A DNA stretch of 64,000 nucleotides from NCBI RefSeq assembly GCF_023646285.1, contig NZ_JAMOKX010000001.1, positions 1-64,000 of the forward strand, given 5' to 3'. Made by a program: the position numbers and the translations under genes. Source of the DNA: Helicobacter colisuis (GTDB lineage: Bacteria; Campylobacterota; Campylobacteria; Campylobacterales; Helicobacteraceae). Below are positions 34,745 to 44,020 of this stretch, piece by piece (position 1 is the first letter of the stretch; every line of letters begins with the position of its first letter). Under the pieces are notes generated by a model. That model was not told where the DNA came from, made no database searches, and saw only the letters and a program-made list of their open reading frames with translations.

Positions 34745-36283
34745 TTATTTTTCTGCAAAATGCTGCGCTACTTGATCTTGAAACATCACTTTTACTTTAC
34801 AATCCGCACAACATTCAATAGTTCGTAATTTCTTGGGATTAGCACTAAAAGAAGCACTAAGCATTGTTTTGATTTTTTCAATAGATTTCTTTGTGGAGAA
34901 AGGCTTTTTGCATTCTACACATAAAAATGGTGCATCTTTGGCAAGTTCCCTACTTTTAAAATAGCTTGATTCTAGTCTCATTCCCTCGCGGCTAACTTCC
35001 ATAATCTTTTCAGGACAAGAATCAACACAATACCCACAGGTCGTGCAAAGCGAAGGATTAAACCGCAAAGAAAAATCATCACTTTTGGCAAAAATTGCAT
35101 TCACATTACAAGCCCCAACACAAGACAAACACAAAGTGCATTTATCAGCTTCTATTTTTAAATCCCCATAAAATACCGGCGCAACACTCTTAGCAATCCC
35201 AAAATTATTGTCTTTTATCATGTATTGGATTCTTTGAGCAAACGATTCACGATGCGACCTTGAATAGCGATTCTTATACAAATATGTCTCAAATGTTTGG
35301 AGCTCTTTAGCACAGGTATTAATTTTCTCTAGAGAATCCACAACAACAATACAATCTCTTTTGTAAATTTGCTGTGTAATATTATTAACAAAACTAATTG
35401 CCTCACTACTCTTCCCAAACACTATCATTTCATTTTGAGTGGTTTGAAGCAACATCAACAAATCATTTTCATTTAAAATTTTCAAAGTAGGCAAAATAAG
35501 CGGTGTAAGACTACTATCTAATATGATTTCTTGATTAACTAATTCTTTGTAACTTGCCACATCACACAGAAAAACTTTATGACCTTGGTATAACTCCACG
35601 ATTTCTTCCAAGCCCTCTTTGGGTAATTCTTCATATTCCAAAGAACTCGTAGGACATACCCCCACACAAGCTCCACAGGCTACACAATCTACAGGCGAAA
35701 ACACAAGCTCCATCAAACTATCATTAGCTCCCACACCAAAAGTAGGACACGCATCTACACATTTAGTGCAATACTTTTCGCGTCTGTGATGATATTGACA
35801 AAAATCATCCCTATAACTAATGATTTCTTTGTAAGAATATTCTCCTAGATTCTGCTTTAAAGCACTCATTAGTGAATCAGGATTATCAAAATCAGCCACA
35901 CTAAAAAATCCATTAAAACGCAAAAGATTCTCATCATAGACAAACATTACCGCTTGAGAAAAGTTGTGTATTTCGCCATTTTCTAACTCAGCTTGAAAAT
36001 TTCCTAAATAGCCATTAACTCTATTAATGCTACTAATCTCAAATAAAGAAACTTCAAACTCTTGACTTGCTTGTTTTTCAAAGCCTAAAACCGATGCTGC
36101 AATCCCTTCTTCTCCATCATAAAAAATAGCAAGCTTATTATCAAGCTCCAAAATTTTGCTAGAATCCAACTTAAAGTCGTCTAGAATTTCTTGTGTTTGA
36201 TTGAGAATTTTCATTTTTTGTTCATAATTAATATCTGCTTTATCCAAAAGCAAATTCCCAAAAGGCAATTTTTCAATATCCAT
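34745..36283 (-). CDS. Multi-cluster ferredoxin-like protein heading the fdh operon
   Basis: The 512-residue protein has no signal peptide, so it is cytoplasmic. Residues 1-150 have no motif I recognise. Two ferredoxin modules follow: one near 162-215 (CTKCVDACP, CVACGACVGVCP) and one near 377-425 (CTLCLSCVGACN, CTTCGYCVDSCP), enough for four 4Fe-4S clusters. They flank a cysteine-poor region (about 220-370). The C-terminus has a zinc-ribbon-like pair, CVECKK (about 452) and CCADCK (about 490). It is the first gene after a clear promoter, before the TorD-type gene. It may supply electrons for cofactor maturation or couple cytoplasmic redox to the enzyme; no experimental role is known to me. 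Confidence 0.75.
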   Translation of the reverse strand: MDIEKLPFGNLLLDKADINYEQKMKILNQTQEILDDFKLDSSKILELDNKLAIFYDGEEGIAASVLGFEKQASQEFEVSLFEISSINRVNGYLGNFQAELENGEIHNFSQAVMFVYDENLLRFNGFFSVADFDNPDSLMSALKQNLGEYSYKEIISYRDDFCQYHHRREKYCTKCVDACPTFGVGANDSLMELVFSPVDCVACGACVGVCPTSSLEYEELPKEGLEEIVELYQGHKVFLCDVASYKELVNQEIILDSSLTPLILPTLKILNENDLLMLLQTTQNEMIVFGKSSEAISFVNNITQQIYKRDCIVVVDSLEKINTCAKELQTFETYLYKNRYSRSHRESFAQRIQYMIKDNNFGIAKSVAPVFYGDLKIEADKCTLCLSCVGACNVNAIFAKSDDFSLRFNPSLCTTCGYCVDSCPEKIMEVSREGMRLESSYFKSRELAKDAPFLCVECKKPFSTKKSIEKIKTMLSASFSANPKKLRTIECCADCKVKVMFQDQVAQHFAEK

Positions 36284-36351
36284 TGTGAGAATCCTAAAAT
36301 TTTATTCTTAAGGCGCAAAAATAAAGTTTTGCTCTGTTTTTTTATTGAATA

Positions 36352-36381
36352 ATTTTACATTGATACAACCTCTAAAGTCAA
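36352..36381 (-). promoter_or_regulatory. Promoter of the formate dehydrogenase operon
   Basis: On the minus strand TTGACT (36381-36376) and TAAAAT (36357-36352) are 18 bases apart, with an AT-rich upstream region. The leader to the first ATG is about 60 bases. A seven-gene operon of about 7.6 kb follows. Confidence 0.6.
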
Positions 36382-36488
36382 TATTTTTTTAACATTTCAA
36401 ATATATATATTTTTATATAATCACTTTAAGAAACTGATTTTTAGCTGATTTATCTTTTGAATACAGATTTTTAAGATTTGAAGTATAA

Positions 36489-36523
36489 ATATTCTCTCCT
36501 TGTTTAAAACAAGGAGAGAATAT
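36489..36523 (-). terminator. Terminator of the oor operon
   Basis: ATATTCTCTCCTTGTTT at 36489-36505 is the exact complement of 36507-36523, giving a stem of about 14 pairs with a T/A-rich loop. It starts 12 bases after the oorC stop and shields the downstream fdh promoter from read-through. Confidence 0.75.
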
Positions 36524-36535
36524 CAAAAAAGAAAA

Positions 36536-37099
36536 TTACGAAGAACCTTTTTCTAAAGCTTCTTTGGCATATTTTTCGCCCAATTCAAAAGCTTTTTTGT
36601 TAAGCTCTATCACTTTTGCGGGAACTTTGCTAATCATTGTATCATAAACCAAATCCCTATCCACACATTTTGTTAATGTAATAGTGATTGCTAATGCTAC
36701 TACAGATTGCGTAACAACATTTCCAACTTCCTCTTTAGCAATTGTAATAATAGGAATAGGGTAAATTTTGTATTTTTTCCTATCTTCATCGTTTGGAGTT
36801 ACAAGATTAGGTTCAATCACAATTGTCGCCCCTTCTTTTAAACCACCTTTGAATTGATCATAGCTTATTTGAGCAGTTGAGAGCATAAACTCCACCTCCC
36901 CATCATTAGCATAAGGATATAAAATCTCCTCATCATCTAGCAAAATATCTACTTTTGTTGGACCTCCACGCACCTGTGAAGTATAAGTAGCTGCCTTAAC
37001 CCCATAACCACCATTGCGGATTTGAGCTTCTGCTAGGATCTCACCTGCAAGCAATACCCCTTGCCCACCTACACCAGTAAAACGAAGTTGCTTTCTCAT
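36536..37099 (-). CDS. oorC: 2-oxoglutarate:acceptor oxidoreductase, gamma subunit
   Basis: OorC is part of the four-subunit enzyme that oxidises 2-oxoglutarate to succinyl-CoA with a ferredoxin or flavodoxin acceptor, replacing the NAD-linked dehydrogenase. The 187-residue protein begins QLRFTGVGGQGVLLAGEILAEA, the standard gamma-domain motif, and continues with YTSQVRGGPTKVDI (about 40-53). It overlaps oorB by four bases. The enzyme is oxygen-sensitive and fits a microaerophile. Confidence 0.94.
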   Translation of the reverse strand: MRKQLRFTGVGGQGVLLAGEILAEAQIRNGGYGVKAATYTSQVRGGPTKVDILLDDEEILYPYANDGEVEFMLSTAQISYDQFKGGLKEGATIVIEPNLVTPNDEDRKKYKIYPIPIITIAKEEVGNVVTQSVVALAITITLTKCVDRDLVYDTMISKVPAKVIELNKKAFELGEKYAKEALEKGSS

Positions 37100-37929
37100 T
37101 TAGCACCTCCTTTTTTAGCTTGTGCTTTTTCTTGCACCTGCTTATAAGCTTTGCAATATTCTATCTTATTTGTATCATGCAATAAAATACCAGTAGGATA
37201 TTTTCCTAATTTTTCTTCATCGCTTAGGTCATCATATTTTTTCTTAGAAATAATCATATTTTCAATCCATTTAAGCGTATCAACTGCCTCACCCATTTTA
37301 TTTTTTCTACCAAGATTCACATGGCAGTTACTAAAAATATCAAAAAAGCTAAATCCTTCATGTTGGAATCCTTCCACCAGAACTTTTTCAAGTTTCTTAG
37401 GATCCAATACTGATTCTCTGGCTACAAAACTTGCTCCTGCTGCACTTGCTAGATTACATGCATCAAAAGCAGGATCGACATTTCCATACTGCGCAGTAAC
37501 TGTCCACATTCCCTTTGGAGTAGTAGGTGAAGTTTGTGAATTTGTCAATCCATAAATAAAGTTATTAATCAAAACATAATTAATATCAATATTCCTTCTA
37601 CATGCGTGAATAGTGTGATTCCCGCCAATTGCCAAACCATCACCATCACCACCCACTACAATCACTTTTTTAGTTGGATTTGCAAGTTTAATTCCAGTGG
37701 CATATGCAAGCGTTCTACCATGAGTTGTATGAACTGTGTTACAATTAACATAAGAGGAAACACGCCCACTACAGCCAATACCACTAACTAGACATACATC
37801 ATCCATATTCCAGCCCAATTTATCAATAGCTCTAACAATCGCTTTTAAAATTACACCATCTCCACATCCCCAACACCATAGTGTTGGCATTTTATCCACG
37901 CGCAAATATTCATCATAATTAAATGCCAT
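37096..37929 (-). CDS. oorB: 2-oxoglutarate:acceptor oxidoreductase, beta subunit
   Basis: OorB binds thiamine diphosphate and a 4Fe-4S cluster. In the 277 residues, WCWGCGDG (18-25) supplies cluster cysteines, GGDGDGLAIGGNH (about 93-105) is the magnesium/thiamine-diphosphate motif, and NNFIYGLTNSQTSPTT (about 122-137) completes the cofactor pocket. The gene lies one base after oorA and overlaps oorC. Confidence 0.95.
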   Translation of the reverse strand: MAFNYDEYLRVDKMPTLWCWGCGDGVILKAIVRAIDKLGWNMDDVCLVSGIGCSGRVSSYVNCNTVHTTHGRTLAYATGIKLANPTKKVIVVGGDGDGLAIGGNHTIHACRRNIDINYVLINNFIYGLTNSQTSPTTPKGMWTVTAQYGNVDPAFDACNLASAAGASFVARESVLDPKKLEKVLVEGFQHEGFSFFDIFSNCHVNLGRKNKMGEAVDTLKWIENMIISKKKYDDLSDEEKLGKYPTGILLHDTNKIEYCKAYKQVQEKAQAKKGGAK

Positions 37930-37930
37930 A

Positions 37931-39058
37931 TTATAACTCCTTTATTTTATTTGCAATTTCAATTGGTGAAAGCGGTCGCCCATTTGCTTTAGCTAGAAGT
38001 TGCACTTCTTTTTTCATTGAATGCTCAACTTCAACTACATATTGCCCCTTATTAAGCTCTGCAACCAAAATCTTATCAAATCTCTTCCCTAGCTTTTCTA
38101 ATTCTTTTCTAGGAGAAGGCCATAGTGTAATAGGTCGGAATAATCCAACTTTAACTCCCTCTTTTCTTAGTCTATCAACTGCCTCTTTTGCACTTCTTGA
38201 AGTTGAACCATACGCAATCAATAAAATCTCAGCATCATCTAAGCAATATTCTTCATAAGTTACAATTTCATCTCTTTTGCATAAAATTTTATTAAACAAT
38301 CTATCAATGAGGTTTTGAGAAAGAGTTGCATCTTCTGTTGGAAATCCTGTTGGTCCATGATGAAGACCCGTAATATGATATCTATATCCTTGGAAGAATG
38401 GATTTAAAATAGCTGGTTCATCTTGTGGCACATCATAAGGCTTATAAGTATTCTTATCGCCACTAAAAGTTCTGCGATTAACAATACTTTTTTGCACTTC
38501 TGCCAAATCCGGAACAACTGCTTTACCATGCATATGCCCTAAAGTCTCATCTAGCAATAAAAATACTGGGGTCATAAACTTTTCTGCTAAATTAAAAGCT
38601 CGAACTGTTTCAGTATAAGCTTCTTCTAAGCTACCAGGACACAGAGCGATAGATTGATAATCTCCGTGAGTAGGATGAGCTGCTTGAGCAACATCTCCTT
38701 GTGCAACGCGTGTAGGCAATCCAGTAGAAGGACCACCACGCATAACATTAACAATTACTAAAGGGATTTCTGCCATAAAACCATAGCCAATTTGTTCTGA
38801 TTTTAATGAAATGCCAGGTCCAGAGGTCGCTGTCATTGATTTTGTGCCACTCATAGATGCTCCAAGCGCAACAGAGATTCCTCCAATTTCATCCTCCATT
38901 TGAATAAACGATCCTTTTTCTCTTGGTAAAAGAACGCTCATTTCATGTGCTACTTCGCTTGAAGGTGTAATAGGATAACCACCAAAAAACTTACAACCTG
39001 CATCAATTGCTGCATGGGCAACCAATTCATTTCCACTTGAAATAAATTCTCTACTCAC
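37931..39058 (-). CDS. oorA: 2-oxoglutarate:acceptor oxidoreductase, alpha subunit
   Basis: OorA holds the substrate-facing part of the thiamine-dependent core. From GTG at 39058 it has 375 residues, the H. pylori length. It starts SREFISSGNELVAHAAIDAG; GYPITPSSE (about 26-34) and the acidic QMEDEIGG are family motifs, and MRGGPSTGLPT marks the interior. GTG is chosen because AAGGAG lies seven bases upstream; an open frame reaches 22 codons further but lies in the end of oorD. Confidence 0.95.
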   Translation of the reverse strand: MSREFISSGNELVAHAAIDAGCKFFGGYPITPSSEVAHEMSVLLPREKGSFIQMEDEIGGISVALGASMSGTKSMTATSGPGISLKSEQIGYGFMAEIPLVIVNVMRGGPSTGLPTRVAQGDVAQAAHPTHGDYQSIALCPGSLEEAYTETVRAFNLAEKFMTPVFLLLDETLGHMHGKAVVPDLAEVQKSIVNRRTFSGDKNTYKPYDVPQDEPAILNPFFQGYRYHITGLHHGPTGFPTEDATLSQNLIDRLFNKILCKRDEIVTYEEYCLDDAEILLIAYGSTSRSAKEAVDRLRKEGVKVGLFRPITLWPSPRKELEKLGKRFDKILVAELNKGQYVVEVEHSMKKEVQLLAKANGRPLSPIEIANKIKEL

Positions 39059-39068
39059 TTTAATCTCC

Positions 39069-39380
39069 TTATAATGCCATAAAACCATTGGCTTTAATTG
39101 CTTCAGCTTTCTGTCTTGCTTCATCAGTTAGTTTTGCAAACTTAAACTCTTTCCTATCGGCAACTGCAATTGCAAAATCAGGACAATGCAACTCACATTC
39201 ACAACAACCAATACAACTTTCTGGGTTAATAACTTCTACCATTTTACCCAATACTCTATGTTCATCTAAACGCATAGCAAGTGTGCCACTAGGACAAACA
39301 CTTACGCACAAATCACATGCCTTACAGCGACTTTCATTAACCCAAACTGGTGTATTTTCAGGTGCTTTTAATAATCCCAT
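39069..39380 (-). CDS. oorD: 2-oxoglutarate:acceptor oxidoreductase, ferredoxin-like delta subunit
   Basis: OorD is a small 2x4Fe-4S protein that passes electrons out of the complex. The 103 residues contain CKACDLCVSVCPSG (about 18-31) and CIGCCECELHCPDF (about 55-68). ATG at 39380 has AAGGAG before it and starts MGLLKAPENTPVW, the family start; an upstream ATG gives twelve extra residues. It is the first oor gene, 72 bp after mdh. Confidence 0.94.
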   Translation of the reverse strand: MGLLKAPENTPVWVNESRCKACDLCVSVCPSGTLAMRLDEHRVLGKMVEVINPESCIGCCECELHCPDFAIAVADRKEFKFAKLTDEARQKAEAIKANGFMAL

Positions 39381-39452
39381 ACTTAACTCCTTAGAAAAAT
39401 TTATTAAAATTGGCATTCACAAAATTTATTATAACCTATCATCGCCTCCTTA

Positions 39453-40400
39453 TTAGGAATTAAAATATTCTGCTTTAAGTGCATCAATCAAATCTTGGAC
39501 AGATTGGATTGATTTATCAAATTGTTGTTTTTCTTCTGGTAATAATTTCAATTCTACCACTCTTTCAATTCCATGGATTCCAAGCTCTACAGGCACTCCT
39601 CCAACCACATCACGATAACCATACTCGCCTTGTAACAAAACAGAACAAGGTAAAATCTTATGACTATCACTCATAATTGCACAAATCATTTCTGCAGTCG
39701 CTCTAGCGGGAGCAAAATAAGCCGATCCCTTTTTAAGGCAAGAGACAATCTCTGCTCCAGCATTTCTTGTGCGTTGAACTACTTCTTGAATCTGACTTTC
39801 TTCTAAAAGCTCACTCAATGGAACTCCATTTACCATACAAAAGCGAGGCAATGGCACCATATCATCGCCATGACCACCCATTACAGGCGCTACAATTTGT
39901 CCTGGCGCACATTGTAATTTTTCATAAATAAAACTAGCCATTCTCGCACTATCCAAAATCCCTGCCATTCCTAGAATCTGCCTTGGATTAAATCCCGTTT
40001 CTTGCAACATAGTATAAACCATAGCATCCAGCGGATTTGTTACCAGTATTACAATAGCTTCAGGAGAATTTTCCTTAATATCTTTTGCGATTTCACTAAT
40101 TACCTTTGCATTAGCAAATAACAAATCATTTCTGCTCATTCCTGGCAATCTAGGAGATCCTGCAGCTACAACAATCACATCACAACCACCCAAATCTTTA
40201 GGCGAAGCAATCACATCTAATTTTGCAAATTTTTCTCCCACGCAAGAAGCTTGAAACATATCTAGCAACATACCCCTTGCCCTATCTTTGTCTTTATCTC
40301 GCAAAACAATTTGATAAGGTGTTGTAGCCGATAAAATGTAAGCCAAAGTTGAACCTACATTTCCCGCTCCAATAATGCCTACTCTTTTTACTCTTTCCAT
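39453..40400 (-). CDS. mdh: Malate dehydrogenase
   Basis: The 315-residue enzyme oxidises malate to oxaloacetate with NAD. It has the nucleotide-binding [13 protein letters not shown] (8-20), the substrate loop [14 protein letters not shown] (about 80-93), and catalytic His in [13 protein letters not shown]. The loop arginines favour malate dehydrogenase over lactate dehydrogenase. ATG at 40400 is chosen with AAGGAAAG upstream. In C. jejuni the order is mdh-sucC-sucD-oorDABC; here mdh is followed directly by oorD, and sucCD are absent from this block. Confidence 0.9.
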   Translation of the reverse strand: MERVKRVGIIGAGNVGSTLAYILSATTPYQIVLRDKDKDRARGMLLDMFQASCVGEKFAKLDVIASPKDLGGCDVIVVAAGSPRLPGMSRNDLLFANAKVISEIAKDIKENSPEAIVILVTNPLDAMVYTMLQETGFNPRQILGMAGILDSARMASFIYEKLQCAPGQIVAPVMGGHGDDMVPLPRFCMVNGVPLSELLEESQIQEVVQRTRNAGAEIVSCLKKGSAYFAPARATAEMICAIMSDSHKILPCSVLLQGEYGYRDVVGGVPVELGIHGIERVVELKLLPEEKQQFDKSIQSVQDLIDALKAEYFNS

Positions 40401-40510
40401 TCTCTTTCCTTGTGACAATATGCTTTCAATATCGCCAATGATGCACTAAGCTAAAAAGCAAAGATTTCTTTAACTTTTTATTCTGTATTTTTGATTATTT
40501 TTTCTTAAAG

Positions 40511-40530
40511 AAATCTTATTTTTAAGATTT
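40511..40530 (-). terminator. Hairpin after mltG
   Basis: AAATCTTA at 40511-40518 pairs exactly with 40523-40530 around a T4 loop, in an A/T-rich setting 16 bases past the mltG stop. It probably ends the mltG transcript ahead of mdh. Confidence 0.5.
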
Positions 40531-40545
40531 TTCTTTTTATTTTTA

Positions 40546-41496
40546 CTATTGTGAGAAATTATTTAAATGTTCCTTGTAGGTTTTTGAGAAAGAATGTGTA
40601 CCATTTTTATTTCTCACAAAATACAAATAATCAACATTGGCAGGAAAAATTGCGGCTTGGATTGCCTTAAAACTAACACTTCCAACTGGCACATTTGGTA
40701 TTCCATTATAACGATAAGTGTTGTAAGAGGTTGTATCATTTCGTATCATTTCTGGGGTAACTTTAGTATGAGAAAATCTACCATAATTTAACGCACCATC
40801 CATTTGCAAACGCATCTTTAATTTTAAGCGATTGTGAATCACAGCTCCAACCAAGGGCATTTCTTCTGTATTAGCCGATTCTTTTTGAATAATAGAAGCA
40901 ATCGTCACATATCTAAACCACTGCTTTTGATCATATTCTCCCAAAAACTTAATTGCCCATTTTTTATGTTCTTTAAGCGAGGTATTAACCAAATAATACA
41001 TTAAGTGCTTTTCGCTAATACCTTTGGGGATTTTATAGGTATTAGCCAAAATAACTCCATCTTCATAAGGTGCATATTGTCTATAAAATAACTCCAATTT
41101 TTTAGAATCAAGATTTAATTGCTTAGCAACTTCATCAATAAAAAAATACAAAGTCTCACCTGGAATCAAAGTAATATCCTCTAGTGCTGCTTTTGAGTTC
41201 ATCAAGCCATACAAAAAATCCCCTTTTGTAAGCCGCGTTTGACCAATATTAAGCCAGCCACTTTGCAAATAACCAAAAAAATGCAACATATACCCATCAA
41301 ATCGATTGACATCAAAATTATTTTTATCTAAATATGTTATAATCTCATTCGTTCCTCCTTGCGGAATATAAACGATTCTGCTTGAGTTAATAGGGATTTG
41401 CAAATAAAAACATAAGACTATCACTATCATGAAAAAAACATCAACCAAATTACTAAAAATTATCTTTTTCTTATCTTTTATACTAGGAGCATTCAT
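40546..41496 (-). CDS. mltG: Endolytic murein transglycosylase MltG
   Basis: MltG cuts glycan strands in the periplasm and helps to end their polymerisation. The 316-residue protein has a short basic N-terminus, one membrane anchor (about 15-33) and a YceG domain. The catalytic glutamate is in IIQKESANTEEMPLVGAVIHNRL (about 206-228), followed by LQMDGALNYG and YNTYRYNGIPNVPVGSVS, all hallmark blocks. The start used (41496) gives a good anchor but overlaps the divergent gene at 41429 by 68 bp. A shorter start at 41430 would remove most of the overlap and the basic segment; neither has a clear ribosome-binding site. Confidence 0.85.
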   Translation of the reverse strand: MNAPSIKDKKKIIFSNLVDVFFMIVIVLCFYLQIPINSSRIVYIPQGGTNEIITYLDKNNFDVNRFDGYMLHFFGYLQSGWLNIGQTRLTKGDFLYGLMNSKAALEDITLIPGETLYFFIDEVAKQLNLDSKKLELFYRQYAPYEDGVILANTYKIPKGISEKHLMYYLVNTSLKEHKKWAIKFLGEYDQKQWFRYVTIASIIQKESANTEEMPLVGAVIHNRLKLKMRLQMDGALNYGRFSHTKVTPEMIRNDTTSYNTYRYNGIPNVPVGSVSFKAIQAAIFPANVDYLYFVRNKNGTHSFSKTYKEHLNNFSQ

Positions 41497-44008
41497 TTTG
41501 CTCTACACCTTTCTTTATAACGGAATTAAAATTCAGCAATTAAATATTGCTGGAATTCAAATCGAGAAATTCTATCTAAGATTAGATAAAAAACTCATTT
41601 TGAAAATACAAACTTTAAATCTATCAGACATCCAAAGTTCAAGTTCCACCTCAAACGATTTAGAAGAACAAATTCAATACCTAAAAAATTTCCACTTACT
41701 TTTACAATACTTCCAAACAATCAAAATCGATCATATTATTTTCAATGATTATCAGGCTAATTTGTCTTATGATGGAGAACATTTTCTTGTCAATCTCCCA
41801 CAAATTTATGCTAAATTAAATATTTTAGAAAGTTCTTCGCAAATTACAATAAATTTTGAAGATATTTATTTAAAAGAATATGGAATCTACTATCATGGTA
41901 GCGGTCAATATAATCTTATTAAGAATAATTTCGATGTTCAAGGGGAACTAAAATTCCTAGACAAGAAATCCTATAAAATCCTCACAAATTTAAATCTAAA
42001 TCTTAAAGGAGATTTCAACAAAATCACCCTAAATGGTTTTAGCGATACTTTTGAAAATATTAATTTTCTACTCCCCTTACTACCACCTTTTAAAAATCAG
42101 ATGCTTAAAGAATGGATTTTTGATAACTATCAAATTACTTCTGCTAAAATAAAAGAATTCTCCCTTGCGCTTCCCCTAAACTCTAAAAATCTCATTGACG
42201 ATTCTTTAGAATCTCTTTATGTTTTAGGAGAAATTCAAAATGCTAAAGTAACTTTTCAAAAAGGGCTATCCCCCATTCTCTCTCCCAATATTCAGCTTAC
42301 TTTCAAAAACAATACACTGGAATTTCACCCTAATCAGCCAACCTACAAAAACATTAATCTACAAGGTAGCCAAGTTGCTATTAGTAATATTTTTCAATCC
42401 CCTACTTTAGAAGTATTTATTCAAACAAAAACTCCTTTAGATGACACTATTTTAAGCCTTTTAGAGAGCTATCATATCTCACTTCCCATTAAAGCTCCAA
42501 AAGCAAAAATTGACACCAACCTAGCTTTAAAGGTTAATCTAAAAAATGATTCTGTTACTTACAAAGGCATATTCAAAGCCGAAGATGCCCAAATACTCTC
42601 TAATGCTCTAACATTTAATTCTGAATCTTTGCTTGTTAGCGCAGAAGATAATCTTATTAAAGTCTCTGCAAAAAATGTATTTTATGGAGATTTTTTACGA
42701 TCGGATCTTAATTTTATTGTAAACACCAACCAAAAGACGATTAATGGAGATTTATTAGCCCATTCCTTCGTGTTAGACAAAAATTCTCCCGAAATTCTTG
42801 CGTTTCAAAATCAATTACTTCCTTTTGAAGTTGATTTTAGTAGCAATTCACAAACCTTCATAAATCTTCCCACTATCAATTTTCAAGGAATTTTGCAAGA
42901 AAACTCATCTCTAAAAATCACCAATCTCTCCTCCTTACTTCCTTTTTCCAAAATACTTAAAGAATATCAAATTTCAGGCGGTGAAATTCAAATTAACACT
43001 AAAGATTTTAAAGAGTTTGAGGGAAAATTTTTAATTCATAGCAATCAGCAATTCCTACAAGATAAAAACAATAAACCACTAGAAACTATGTTACTAAATT
43101 TTCATTACACTCCTGATAATTTGCAATTAAATAGCGATGATTCAAACTTTAAATTCCATAAAACCAAAGAAAAACGCCAACTTGAATTAATAAATCTTAT
43201 TGTTGTGTTAGATAATATTCAAACTAACACTAATTCTAATGTAAATTCTCCACTTTTTGTGATTGGAAAAAATAGCCCTTTACATTTTAAGAATCACACC
43301 ATATTAAACGATAATTTTTCTCTTTCAATGGTGGGAGATGAACTTAAATTCACACTTAAACACAAAAATGGCGAAGCTCAAGTCTATAAAAAAGAAGATT
43401 ATATTACAATTGATGCAAAAGAATTTGGTGATGCTTTTATAAATGCTTTAGCTAATAAAAATATTGTTACACAAGGTAGATTTTCTATTAACGCCAACAC
43501 CAACCCAAAAGGTGCTTTAATAGGAAAACTTAGAATCTTAAATGCTAATATTAATCAACTTAGTGTTCTACAAAATCTTATGGCTTTTATAGACACAATC
43601 CCTTCCTTACTTACTTTTAAAGCCCCAGGATTCAACAATCAAGGCTATTATCTTAAAGAGGGAAATATCACTTTTGGCTATAATCAAGATTTTTTGGCAA
43701 TTGAAAATCTAGATTTTAATGGCTCATCTATTGATATTCAAGGCAAAGGCATTTTATCCTTAAAAGATCAAAAAATTGATTTTTATGCCCAGCTCATTAC
43801 AGCAAAATCCCTTACTGGAATCATCAATAAAATTCCTATTGTTAATTATATTACATTAGGAAAAGAGGGAAAAATATCAACTGGTTTTTCAATCACGGGT
43901 GATCTTGAAAATCCAACTATTACAACCAAAACTGCTCAAGATATTCTCCTTTCTCCTTTTAATATTTTAAAACGCGTTATCACCTCTCCATTTGAAATTT
44001 TCAATTAA
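41429..44008 (+). CDS. Large AsmA/YhdP-like envelope protein
   Basis: The 859-residue protein has one N-terminal membrane anchor (about 9-30) and a long, beta-rich periplasmic body ending in an AsmA-like C-terminal region (about 640-820, with FSINANTNPKGALIGKL and NPTITTKTAQDILLSP). This matches the YhdP/AsmA group of bridge-like proteins thought to carry phospholipids to the outer membrane. Sequence identity in the middle is low, as usual, so assignment rests on size, anchor and C-terminal motifs. It is followed 12 bases later by nth, probably in one transcript. The 5' end overlaps divergent mltG. Confidence 0.72.
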   Translation: MKKTSTKLLKIIFFLSFILGAFILLYTFLYNGIKIQQLNIAGIQIEKFYLRLDKKLILKIQTLNLSDIQSSSSTSNDLEEQIQYLKNFHLLLQYFQTIKIDHIIFNDYQANLSYDGEHFLVNLPQIYAKLNILESSSQITINFEDIYLKEYGIYYHGSGQYNLIKNNFDVQGELKFLDKKSYKILTNLNLNLKGDFNKITLNGFSDTFENINFLLPLLPPFKNQMLKEWIFDNYQITSAKIKEFSLALPLNSKNLIDDSLESLYVLGEIQNAKVTFQKGLSPILSPNIQLTFKNNTLEFHPNQPTYKNINLQGSQVAISNIFQSPTLEVFIQTKTPLDDTILSLLESYHISLPIKAPKAKIDTNLALKVNLKNDSVTYKGIFKAEDAQILSNALTFNSESLLVSAEDNLIKVSAKNVFYGDFLRSDLNFIVNTNQKTINGDLLAHSFVLDKNSPEILAFQNQLLPFEVDFSSNSQTFINLPTINFQGILQENSSLKITNLSSLLPFSKILKEYQISGGEIQINTKDFKEFEGKFLIHSNQQFLQDKNNKPLETMLLNFHYTPDNLQLNSDDSNFKFHKTKEKRQLELINLIVVLDNIQTNTNSNVNSPLFVIGKNSPLHFKNHTILNDNFSLSMVGDELKFTLKHKNGEAQVYKKEDYITIDAKEFGDAFINALANKNIVTQGRFSINANTNPKGALIGKLRILNANINQLSVLQNLMAFIDTIPSLLTFKAPGFNNQGYYLKEGNITFGYNQDFLAIENLDFNGSSIDIQGKGILSLKDQKIDFYAQLITAKSLTGIINKIPIVNYITLGKEGKISTGFSITGDLENPTITTKTAQDILLSPFNILKRVITSPFEIFN

Positions 44009-44020
44009 CAGGAATCTATT

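Noticed and set aside
31016-36283. Nitrate or polysulfide reductase operon
   Set aside because: The Sec active-site motif, fdhD and the FdhB/FdhC subunits identify formate dehydrogenase.
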